A DNA stretch of 64,000 bases, from contig JAUIZM010000095.1 in NCBI GenBank assembly GCA_030848705.1, forward strand, positions 124,001 to 188,000. Direction: 5' to 3'. This document shows, piece after piece, positions 41,001 through 51,600 of this stretch. Under the pieces are notes generated by a model. That model had not been told where the DNA came from. It made no database searches and worked only from the letters and a program-made list of their open reading frames with translations. This DNA is from Heracleum sosnowskyi. Lineage: Eukaryota; Streptophyta; Magnoliopsida; Apiales; Apiaceae. A program made the translations under genes and the position numbers. Numbering within the stretch: the stretch's first letter is position 1; each line of letters opens with the position of its first letter.

Positions 41001-44000
41001 GGAAGAAAAATTTCCGGAACCTCGTTTTTTGAGCGCGTGAAAATGCCAGTGAAACCAGTTTTGGGCCAAAAAGTGGGTTTTTTCCCATTTTCGGAGGTCG
41101 AAAAAACCCATTTCCGGAAATGAAATTTCGCGTTTTTTGGTCCGTACGTCCATTTTATACCTCTATTTTAGCACGTGACAAAAAAAATCGGAAGAAAAAT
41201 GTCCGGAACCTCGTTTTTTGAGCGCGTGAAAATGCCAGTGAAACTAGTTTTGGGGCGAAAAGTGGGTTTTTTCCCATTTTCGGGGGTCGAAAAAACCCAT
41301 TTCCGGAAATCAAATTTCGCGTTTTTTGGTCCGTACGTCCATTTTGTACCTCTATTTTAGCACGTGACAAAAAAAATCGGAAGAAAAATGTCCGGAACCT
41401 CGTTTTTTGAGCGCGTGAAAATGCCAGTGATCCAGTTTTGGGCCGAAAAGTGGGTTTTTTCCCATTTTCGGGGGTCGAAAAAACCAATTTGCGGAAATGA
41501 AATTTCGCGTTTTTTGGTCCGTACGTCCATTTTGTACCTCTATTTTAGCACGTGACAAAAAAAATCGGAAGAAAAATGTCCGGAACCTCATTTTTTGAGC
41601 GCGTGAAAATGCCAGTGAAACCAGTTTTGGGCCAAAAAGTGGGTTTTTTCCCATTTTCGGGGATCGAAAAAACCCATTTCCGGAAATGAAATTTCATGTT
41701 TTTTGGTCCGTACGTCCATTTTTACCTCTATTTTAGCACGTGACAAAAAAAATCGGAAGAAAAATTTCCGGAACCTCGTTTTTTGAGCGCGTGAAAATGC
41801 CAGTGAAACCAGTTTTGGACCAAAAAGTGGGTTTTTTCCCATTTTCGGATGTCGAAAAAACCCATTTCCGGAAATGAAATTTCACGTTTTTTGGTCCGTA
41901 CGTCCATTTTGTACCTCTATTTTAGCACGTGACAAAAAAAATCGGAAGAAAAATGTCCGGAACCTCGTTTTTTGAGCGCGTGAAAATGCCAGTGAAACCA
42001 GTTTTGGGCCGAAAAGTGGGTTTTTTCCCATTTTCGGGGGTCGAAAAAACCCATTTCCGGAAATGAAATTTCGCGTTTTTTGGTCCGTACGTCCATTTTG
42101 TACCTCTATTTTAGCACGTGACAAAAACAATTGGAAGAAAAATGTCCGGAACCTCGTTTTTTGAGCGTGTGAAAATGCCAGTGAAACCAGTTTTGGGTCA
42201 AAAAGTGGGTTTTTTTCCATTTTCGGGGGTCGAAAAAACCCATTTCCGGAAATGAAATTTCGCGTTTTTTGGTCCGTACGTCCATTTTGTACCTCTATTT
42301 TAGCACGTGACAAAAAAAATCGGAAAAAAAATGTCCGGAACCTCGTTTTTTGAGCGCGTGAAAATGCCAGTTAAACCAGTTTTGGGCCAAAAAGTGGGTT
42401 TTTTCCCATTTTCGGGGATCGAAAAAACCCATTTCCGGAAATGAAATTTCATGTTTTTTGGTCCGTACGTCCATTTTTACCTCTATTTTAGCACGTGACA
42501 AAAAAGATCGGAAGAAAAATTTCCGGAACCTCGTTTTTTGAGCGCGTGAAAATGCCAGTGAAACCAGTTTTGGGCCAAAAAGTGGGTTTTTTCCCATTTT
42601 CGGAGGTCGAAAAAACCCATTTCCGGAAATGAAATTTCGCGTTTTTTGGTCCGTACGTCCATTTTGTACCTCTATTTTAGCACGTGACAAAAAAAATCGG
42701 AAGAAAAATGTCCGGAACCTCGTTTTTTGAGCGCGTGAAAATGCCAGTGAAACTAGTTTTGGGCCGAAAAGTGGGTTTTTTCCCATTTTCGGGGGTCGAA
42801 AAAACCCATTTCCGGAAATCAAATTTCGCGTTTTTTGGTCCGTACGTCCATTTTGTACCTCTATTTTAGCACGTGACAAAAAAAATCGGAAGAAAAATGT
42901 CCGGAACCTCGTTTTTTGAGCGCGTGAAAATGCCAGTGATCCAGTTTTGGGCCGAAAAGTGGGTTTTTTCCCATTTTCGGGGGCCGAAAAAACCAATTTG
43001 CGGAAATGAAATTTCGCGTTTTTTGGTCCGTACGTCCATTTTGTACCTCTATTTTAGCACGTGACAAAAAAAATCGGAAGAAAAATATCCGGAACCTCGT
43101 TTTTTGAGCGCGTGAAAATGCCAGTGAAACCAGTTTTGGGCCGAAAAGTAGGTTTTTTCCCATTTTCGGGGGTCGAAAAAACCCATTTCCGGAAATGAAA
43201 TTTCGCGTTTTTTGGTCCGTACGTCCATTTTGTACCTCTATTTTAGCACGTGACAAAAAAAATCGGAATAAAAATGTCCGGAACCTCGTTTTTTGAGCGC
43301 GTGAAAATGCCAGTGAAACGAGTTTTGGGCCGAAAAGTGGGTTTTTTCCCATTTTCGGGGGTCGAAAAAACCCATTTCTAGAAATGAAATTTCGCGTTTT
43401 TTGGTCCGTACGTCCATTTTATACCTCTATTTTAGCACGTGACAAAAAAAATCGGAAGAAAAATGTCCGTAACCTCGTTTTTTGAGTGCGTGAAAATGCC
43501 CCAGTGAAACCAGTTTTGGGCCAAAAAGTTGGTTTTTTCCCATTTTCGGGGGTCGAAAAACCCCATTTCCGGAAATGAAATTTCACGTTTTTTGGTCCGT
43601 ACGTCCATTTTGTACCTCTATTTTAGCACGTGACAAAAACAATTGGAAGAAAAATGTCCGGAACCTTGTTTTTTGAGCGTGTGAAAATGCCAGTGAAACC
43701 AGTTTTGGGCCAAAAAGTGGGTTTTTTCCCATTTTCGGGGGTCGAAAAAACCCATTTCCGGAAATGAAATTTCTCGTTTTTTGGTCCGTACGTCCATTTT
43801 GTACCTCTATTTTAGCACGTGACAAAAAAAATCGGAAGAAAAATGTCCGGAACCTCGTTTTTTGAGCGCGTGAAAATGCCAGTGAAACCAGTTTTGGGCC
43901 AAAAAGTGGGTTTTTTCCCATTTTCGGGGATCGAAAAAACCCATTTCCGGAAATGAAATTTCATGTATTTTGGTCCGTACGTCCATTTTTACCTCTATTT

Positions 44001-45890
44001 TAGCACGTGACAAAAAAAATCGGAAGAAAAATTTCCGGAAACTCGTTTTTTGAGCGCGTGAAAATGCCAGTGAAACCAGTTTTGGGCCAAAAAGTGGGTT
44101 TTTTCCCATTTTCGGAGGTCGAAAAAACCCATTTCCGGAAATGAACTTTCACGTTTTTTGGTCCGTACGTCCATTTTGTACCTCTATTTTAGCACGTGAC
44201 AAAAAAAATCGGAAGAAAAATGTCCGGAACCTCGTTTTTTGAGCGCGTGAAAATGCCAGTGAAACCAGTTTTGGGCCGAAAAGTGGGTTTTTTCCCATTT
44301 TCGGGGGTCGAAAAAACCCATTTCCGGAAATGAAATTTCGCATTTTTTGGTCCGTACGTCCATTTTGTACCTCTATTTTAGCACGTGACAAAAACAATTG
44401 GAAGAAAAATGTCCGGAACCTCGTTTTTTGAGCGTGTGAAAATGCCAGTGAAACCAGTTTTGGGTCAAAAAGTGGGTTTTTTTCCATTTTCGGGGGTCGA
44501 AAAAACCCATTTCCGGAAATGAAATTTCGCGTTTTTTGGTCCGTACGTCCATTTTGTACCTCTATTTTAGCACGTGAAAAAAAAATCGGAAGAAAAATGT
44601 CCGGAACCTCGTTTTTTGAGCGCGTGAAAATGCCAGTGAAACCAGTTTTGGGCCAAAAAGTGGGTTTTTTTCCATTTTCGGGGATCGAAAAAACCCATTT
44701 CCGGAAATGAAATTTCATGTTTTTTGGTCCGTACGTCCATTTTTTACCTCTATTTTAGCACGTGACAAAAAAATCGGAAGAAAAATGTCCGGAACCTGGT
44801 TTTTTGAGCGCGTGAAAATGCCAGTGAAACCAGTTTTGGGCCAAAAAGTGGGTTTTTTCCCATTTTTGGGGGTCGAAAAAACCCATTTCCGGAAATGAAA
44901 TTTCACGTTTTTTGGTCCGTACGTCCATTTTGTATCTCTATTTTAGCACGTGAGAAAAAAAATCGGAAGAAAAATGTCCGGAACCTCATTTTTTGAGCGC
45001 GTGAAAATGCCAGTGAAACCAGTTTTGGGCCAAAAAGTGGGTTTTTTCCCATTTTCGGGGGTCGAAAAAACCCATTTCCGAAAATGCAATTTCGCGTTTT
45101 TTGGTCCGTACGTCCATTTTGTATCTCTATTTTAGCACGTGAGAAAAAAAATCGGAAGAAAAATGTCCGGAACCTCGTTTTTTGAGCGCGTGAAAATGCC
45201 AGTGAAACCAGTTTTGGGCCAAAAAGTGGGTTTTTTCCCATTTTCGGGGGTCGAAAAAACCCATTTCCGGAAATGAAATTTCGCGTTTTTTGGTCCGTAC
45301 GTCCATTTTGTACCTCTATTTTAGCACGTGACAAAAATAATCGGAAGAAAAATGTCCGGAACCTCGTTTTTTGAGCGCGTGAAAATGCCAGTGAAACCAG
45401 TTTTGGGCCAAAAAGTGGGTTTTTTCCCATTTTCGGGGGTCGAAAAAACCCATTTCCGGAAATGAAATTTCGCGTTTTTTCGTCCGTACGCCCATTTTGT
45501 ACCTCTATTTTAGCACGTGACAAAAAAATCGGAAGAAAAATGTCCGGAACCTCGTTTTTTGAGCGCGTGAAAATGCCAGTGAAACCAGTTTTGGGCCAAA
45601 AAGTGGGTTTTTTCCCATTTTCGGGGGTCGAAAAAACCCATTTCCGGAAATGAAATTTCGCGTTTTTTGGTCCGTACGTCCATTTTGTACCTCTATTTTA
45701 GCACGTGAGAAAAAAAATCGGAAGAAAAATGTCCGGAACCTCATTTTTTGAGCGCGTGAAAATGCCAGTGAAACCAGTTTTGGGCCAAAAAGTGGGTTTT
45801 TTCCCATTCTCGGGGGTCGAAAAAACCCATTTCCGGAAATGAAATTTCGCGTTTTTTGGTCCGTACGTCCATTTTGTACCTCTATTTTAG

Positions 45891-45896
45891 CACGTG
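45891..45896. promoter_or_regulatory. G-box core CACGTG, one per satellite monomer
   Basis: CACGTG is the core G-box recognised by plant bHLH and bZIP factors, and here it is followed by AC, giving an ABRE-like CACGTGAC. It recurs once per monomer across the array, so the array holds on the order of 280 evenly spaced copies. I found four monomers in which the core is changed: CACGTA at 3,376 and 5,266, TACGTG at 48,909, and CACGTC at 50,041. The motif match is direct; any protein binding is inference, and six bases recur easily in a homogenised repeat. Confidence 0.6.
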
Positions 45897-45981
45897 ACAA
45901 AAAAAATCGGAAGAAAAATGTCCGGAACCTCGTTTTTTGAGCGCGTGAAAATGCCAGTGAAACCAGTTTTGGGCCAAAAAG

Positions 45982-46018
45982 TGGGTTTTTTCCCATTTTC
46001 GGGGGTCGAAAAAACCCA
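45982..46018. repeat. Inverted repeat in the satellite monomer (10-bp arms, 17-nt loop)
   Basis: TGGGTTTTTT and AAAAAACCCA are exact complements separated by 17 nt, so a single strand or an RNA from either strand could form a hairpin. The same structure occurs in most monomers, for example 645-681. Some subtypes carry TAGGTTTTTT in the left arm without a compensating change on the right, which argues against strict selection for pairing. A run of T residues follows G/C pairs only inside the arm, so this is not read as a transcription terminator. Confidence 0.85.
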
Positions 46019-46030
46019 TTTCCGGAAATG
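46017..46030. repeat. 14-bp perfect palindrome CATTTCCGGAAATG in the satellite monomer
   Basis: The sequence equals its own reverse complement over 14 bp and is centred on CCGG. It abuts the right arm of the inverted repeat and is followed immediately by the palindrome GAAATTTC. It is present in most monomers. Subtypes alter it, for example to TTTCTAGAAAT (still palindromic), TTTCGGGAAAT, TTTCCGAAAAT or TTTGCGGAAAT. Palindromic clusters like this are common in plant satellites; no bound protein can be named. Confidence 0.9.
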
Positions 46031-48600
46031 AAATTTCGCGTTTTTTGGTCCGTACGTCCATTTTGTACCTCTATTTTAGCACGTGACAAAAATAATCGGA
46101 AGAAAAATGTCCGGAACCTCGTTTTTTGAGCGCGTGAAAATGCCAGTGAAACCAGTTTTGGGCCAAAAAGTGGGTTTTTTCCCATTTCCGGGGGTCGAAA
46201 AAACCCATTTCTGGAAATGAAATTTCGCGTTTTTTGCTCCGTACGTCCATTTTGTACCTCTATTTTAGCACGTGACAAAAAAATCGGAAGAAAAATGTCC
46301 GGAACCTCGTTTTTTGAGCGCGTGAAAATGCCAGTGAAACCAGTTTTGGGCCAAAAAGTGGGGTTTTTCCCATTTTCGGGGATCGAAAAAACCCATTTTC
46401 GGAAATGAAATTTCATGTTTTTTGGTCCGTACGTCCATTTTTACCTCTATTTTAGCACGTGACAAAAAAAATCGGAAGAAAAATTTCCGGAACCTCGTTT
46501 TTTGAGCGCGTGAAAATGCCAGGGAAACCAGTTTTGGGCCAAAAAGTGGGTTTTTTCCCATTTTCGGAGGTCGAAAAAACCCATTTCCGGAAATGAAATT
46601 TCGCGTTTTTTGGTCCGTACGTCCATTTTGTACCTCTATTTTAGCACGTGACAAAAAAATCGGAAGAAAAATGTCCGGAACCTCATTTTTTGAGCGCGTG
46701 AAAATGCCAGTGAAACCAGTTTTGGGCCGAAAAGTGGGTTTTTTCCCATTTTCGGGGGTCGAAAAAACCCATTTCCGGAAATAAAATTTCGCGTTTTTTG
46801 GTCCGTACGTCCATTTTGTACCTCTATTTTAGCACGTGACAAAAAAAATCGGAAGAAAAATGTCCGGAACCTCGTTTTTTGAGCGCGTGAAAATGCCAGT
46901 GATCCAGTTTTGGGCCGACAAGTGGGTTTTTTCCCATTTTCGGGGGTCGAAAAAACTAATTTGCGGATATGAAATTTCGCATTTTTTGGTCCGTACGTCC
47001 ATTTTGTACCTCTATTTAGCACGTGACAAAAAAAATCGGAAGAAAAATGTCCGGAACCTCGTTTTTTGAGCGCGTGAAAATGCCAGTGAAACCAGTTTTG
47101 TGCCGAAAAGTAGGTTTTTCCCCATTTTTGGGGGTCGAAAAAACCCATTTCTGGAAATGAAATTTCGCGTTTTTTGGTCCGTACGTCCATTTTGTACCTC
47201 TATTTTAGCACGTGACAAAAAAAATCGTAAGAAAAATGTCCGGAACCTCGTTTTTTGAGCGCGTGAAAATGCCAGTGAAACCAGTTTTGGGCCAAAAAAT
47301 GGGTTTTTTCCCATTTTCGGGGATCGAAAAAACCCATTTCCGGAAATGAAATTTCATGTTTTTTGGTCCGTACGTCCATTTTTACCTCTATTTTAGCACG
47401 TGACAAAAAAAATCGAAAGAAAAATCTCCGGAACCTCGATTTTTGAGCGCGTGAAAATGCGAGTGAAACCAGTTTTGGGCCAAAAAATGGGTTTTTTCCC
47501 ATTTTCGGAGGTCGAAAAAACCCATTTCCGGAAATAAAATTTCGCGTTTTTTGGTCTGTACATCCATTTTGTACCTCTATTTTAGCACGTGACATAAAAA
47601 ATCGGAAGAAAAATGTTCGGAACCTCGTTTTTTGAGCGCGTGAAAATGCCAGTGAAACCAGTTTTGGGCCGAAAAGTGGGTTTTTTCCCATTTTCGGGGG
47701 TCGAAAAAACCCATTTCCGGAAATAAAATTTCGCGTTTTTTGGTCTGTACATCCATTTTGTACCTCTATTTTAGCACGTGACATAAAAAATCGGAAGAAA
47801 AATGTTCGGAACCTCGTTTTTTGAGCGCGTGAAAATGCCAGTGAAACCAGTTTTGGGCCGAAAAGTAGGTTTTTTCCCATTTTCGGGGGTCGAAAAAACC
47901 CATTTCCGGAAATGAAATTTCGCGTTTTTTGGTCCGTACGTCCATTTTGTACCTCTATTTTATCACGTGACAAAAAAAATCGGAATAAAAATGTCCGGAA
48001 CCTCGTTTTTTGAGCGCGTGAAAATGCCAGTGAAACGAGTTTTGGGCCAAAAAGTGGGTTTTTTCCCATTTTCGGGGGTCGAAAAAACCCATTTCTAGAA
48101 ATGAAATTTCGCATTTTTTGGTCCGTACGTCCATTTTATACCTCTATTTTAGCACGTGACAAAAAAAATCGGAAGAAAAATGTCCGTAACCTCATTTTTT
48201 GAGTGCGTGAAAATGCCCCAGTGAAACCAGTTTTGGGCCAAAAAGTGGGTTTTTTCCCATTTTCGGGGGTCGAAAAAACCCATTTCCGGAAATGAAATTT
48301 CGCGTTTTTTGGTCCGTACGTCCATTTTGTACCTCTATTTTAGCACGTGACAAAAAAAATCGGAAGAAAAATGTCCGGAACCTCGTTTTTTGAGCGCGTG
48401 AAAATGCCAGTGAAACCAGTTTTGGGCCAAAAAGTGGGTTTTTTCCCATTTTCGGGGATCGAAAAAACCCATTTCCGGAAATGAAATTTCATGTTTTTTG
48501 GTCCGTACGTCCATTTTTACCTCTATTTTAGCACGTGACAAAAAAAATCGGAAGAAAAATTTCCGGAACCTCGTTTTTTGAGCGCGTGAAAATGCCAGTG

Positions 48601-51600
48601 AAACCAGTTTTGGGCCAAAAAGTGGGTTTTTTCCCATTTTCGGAGGTCGAAAAAACCCATTTCCGGAAATGAAATTTCGCGTTTTTTGGTCCGTACGTCC
48701 ATTTTGTACCTCTATTTTAGCACGTGACAAAAAAATCGGAAGAAAAATGTCCGGAACCTCGTTTTTTGAGCGCGTGAAAATGCCAGTGAAACCAGTTTTG
48801 GGCCGAAAAGTGGGTTTTTTCCCATTTTCGGGGGTCGAAAAAACCCATTTCCGGAAATAAAATTTCGCGTTTTTTGGTCCGTACGTCCATTTTGTACCTC
48901 TATTTTAGTACGTGACAAAAAAAATCGGAAGAAAAATGTCCGGAACCTCGTTTTTTGAGCGCGTGAAAATGCCAGTGATCCTGTTTTGGGCCGAAAAGTG
49001 GGTTTTTTCCCATTTTCGGGGGTCGAAAAAACTAATTTGCGGATATGAAATTTCGCGTTTTTTGGTCCGTACGTCCATTTTGTACCTCTATTTTAGCACG
49101 TGACAAAAAAGATCGGAAGAAAAATGTCTGGAACCTCATTTTTTGAGCGCCTGAAAATGCCAGTGAAACCAGTTTTGGGCCGAAAAGTAGGTTTTTTCCC
49201 ATTTTCGGGGGACGAAAAAACCCATTTCCGAAAATGAAATTTCGCGTTTTTTGGTTCGTACGTCTATTTTGTACCTCTATTTTAGCACGTGACAAAAACA
49301 ATTGGAAGAAAAATGTCCGGAACCTCGTTTTTTGAGCGTGTGAAAATGCCAGTGAAACCAGTTTTGGGCCAAAAAGTGGGTTTTTTCCCATTTTCGGGGG
49401 TCGAAAAAACCCATTTCCGGAAATGAAATTTCGCGTTTTTTGGTCCGTACGTCCATTTTGTACCTCTATTTTAGCACGTGACAAAAAAAATCGGAAGAAA
49501 AATGTCCGGAACCTCGTTTTTTGAGCGCGTGAAAATGCAAGTGAAACCAGTTTTGGGCCAAAAAGTGGGTTTTTTCCCATTTTCGGGGATCGAAAAAACC
49601 CATTTCCGGAAATGAAATTTCATGTTTTTTGGTCCGTACGTCCATTTTTACCTCTATTTTAGCACGTGACAAAAAAAATCGGAAGAAAAATTTCCGGAAC
49701 CTCGTTTTTTGAGCGCGTGAAAATGCCAGTGAAACCAGTTTTGGGCCAAAAAGTGGGTTTTTTCCCATTTTCGGAGGTCGAAAAAACCCATTTCCGGAAA
49801 TGAAATTTCGCGTTTTTTGGTCCGTACGTCCATTTTGTACCTCTATTTTAGCACGTGAAAAAAAAAATCGGAAGAAAAATGTCCGGAACCTCGTTTTTTG
49901 AGCGCGTGAAAATGCCAGTGAAACCAGTTTTGGGCCGAAAAGTGGGTTTTTTCCCATTTTCGGGGGTCGAAAAAACCAATTTCCGGAAATAAAATTTCGC
50001 GTTTTTTGGTCCGTACGTCCATTTTGTACCTCTATTTTAGCACGTCACAAAAAAATCGGAAGAAAAATGTCCGGAACCTCGTTTTTTGAGCGCGTGAAAA
50101 TGCCAGTGATCCAGTTTTGGGCCGAAAAGTGGGTTTTTTCCCATTTTCGGGGGTCGAAAAAACCAATTTGCGGAAATGAAATTTCGCGTTTTTTGGTCCG
50201 TACGTCCATTTTGTACCTCTATTTTAGCACGTGACAAAAAAAATCGGAAGAAAAATGTCCGGAACCTCGTTTTTTGAGCGCGTGAAAATGCCAGTGAAAC
50301 CAGTTTTGGGCCGAAAAGTAGGTTTTTTCCCATTTTCGGGGGTCGAAAAAACCCATTTCCGGAAATGAAATTTCGCGTTTTTTGGTCCGTACGTCCATTT
50401 TGTACCTCTATTTTAGCACGTGACAAAAAAATCGAAATAAAAATGTCCGGAACCTCGTTTTTTGAGCGCGTGAAAATGCCCCAGTGAAACCAGTTTTGGG
50501 CCAAAAAGTGGGTTTTTTCCCATTTTCGGGGGTCAAAAAAACCCATTTCCGGAAATGAAATTTCGCGTTTTTTGGTCCGTACGTCCATTTTGTACCTCTA
50601 TTTTAGCACGTGACAAAAAAATCGGAAGAAAAATGTCCGGAACCTCGTTTTTTGAGCGCGTGAAAATGTCAGTGAAACCATTTTTGGGCCAAAAAGTGGG
50701 GTTTTTCCCATTTTCGGGAGTCGAAAAAACCCATTTCCGAAAATGAAATTTCATGTTTTTTGGTCCGTACGTCCATTTTTAACTCTATTTTAGCACGTGA
50801 CAAAAAAAATCGGAAGAAAATTGTCCGGAACCTCATTTTTTGAGCGCCTGAAAATGCCAGTGAAACCAGTTTTGGGCCGAAAAGTAGGTTTTTCCCCATT
50901 TTCGGGGGACGAAAAAACCCATTTCCGGAAATGAAATTTCGCGTTTTTTGGTCCGTACGTCCATTTTGTACCTCTATTTTAGCACGTGACAAAAACAATC
51001 GGAAGAAAAATGTCCGGAACCTCGTTTTTTGAGCGTGTGAAAATGCCAGTGAAACCAGTTTTGGGCCAAAAAGTGGGTTTTTTCCCATTTTCGGGGGTCG
51101 AAAAAACCAATTTGCGGAAATGAAATTTCGTGTTTTTTGGTCCGTACGCCCATTTTGTACCTCTATTTTAGCACGTGACAAAAAAAAATCGGAAGAAAAA
51201 TGTCCGGAACCTCGTTTTTTGAGCGTGTGAAAATGCCAGTGAAACCAGTTTTGGGCCGAAAAGTAGGTTTTTTCCCATTTTCGGGGGTCGAAAAAACCCA
51301 TTTCCGGAAATGAAATTTCGCGTTTTTTGGTCCGTACGTCCATTTTGTACCTCTATTTTAGCACGTGACAAAAAAATCGAAATAAAAATGTCCGGAACCT
51401 CGTTTTTTGAGCGCGTGAAAATGCCAGTGAAACGAGTTTTGGGCCGAAAAGTGGGTTTTTTCCCATTTTCGGGGGTCGAAAAAACCCATTTCTAGAAATG
51501 AAATTTCGCGTTTTTTGGTCCGTACGTCCATTTTATACCTCTATTTTAGCACGTGACAAAACAAATCGGAAGAAAAATGTCCGTAACCTCGTTTTTTGAG

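Larger units (their letters stand above)
45891..46079 (+). repeat. Representative satellite monomer (189 bp)
   Basis: This copy is close to the array consensus and serves as a reference. Landmarks in order are: G-box CACGTG at 45,891-45,896; an A8 tract; a TCCGGA site; an inverted-repeat arm TGGGTTTTTT at 45,982-45,991 and its complement AAAAAACCCA at 46,009-46,018; a 14-bp palindrome at 46,017-46,030; a GAAATTTC palindrome directly after it; a CGTACG palindrome; and CTCTATTTTAG leading into the next G-box at 46,080. By hand count the monomer is about 42% G+C with 13 CpG dinucleotides, against about 8 expected from its base composition. Choosing the G-box as monomer start is arbitrary. Confidence 0.95.
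26230..48600 (+). repeat. Large duplicated superunit (about 62-64 monomers, 11.7-12.1 kb period)
   Basis: Subtype order and private variants at about 26.2-31.9 kb are repeated at about 37.95-43.65 kb with an offset of 11,717-11,718 bp. From about 32.0 to 36.4 kb they are repeated at 44.1-48.5 kb with an offset near 12,091 bp. Rare variants seen only in the pair include CCTGGTTTTTTG (32,704 and 44,797), TTTTTTCGTCCGTACGCCC (near 33,386 and 45,477), CCATTTCCGGGGG (near 34,092 and 46,183), TTTTTTGCTCC, CCAGGGAAACC, and ACTAATTTGCGGATATG. The jump in offset of about 374 bp equals two monomers and is explained by a chimeric monomer near 32.0 kb. Parts of the superunit also match 12.2-15.6 kb and 15.2-18 kb. 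Confidence 0.85.

Noticed and set aside
45982..46018. Rho-independent terminator
   Set aside because: The stem is T/A-rich with the T run inside the arm, the structure is present in most monomers, and the sequence is from a plant nuclear genome.
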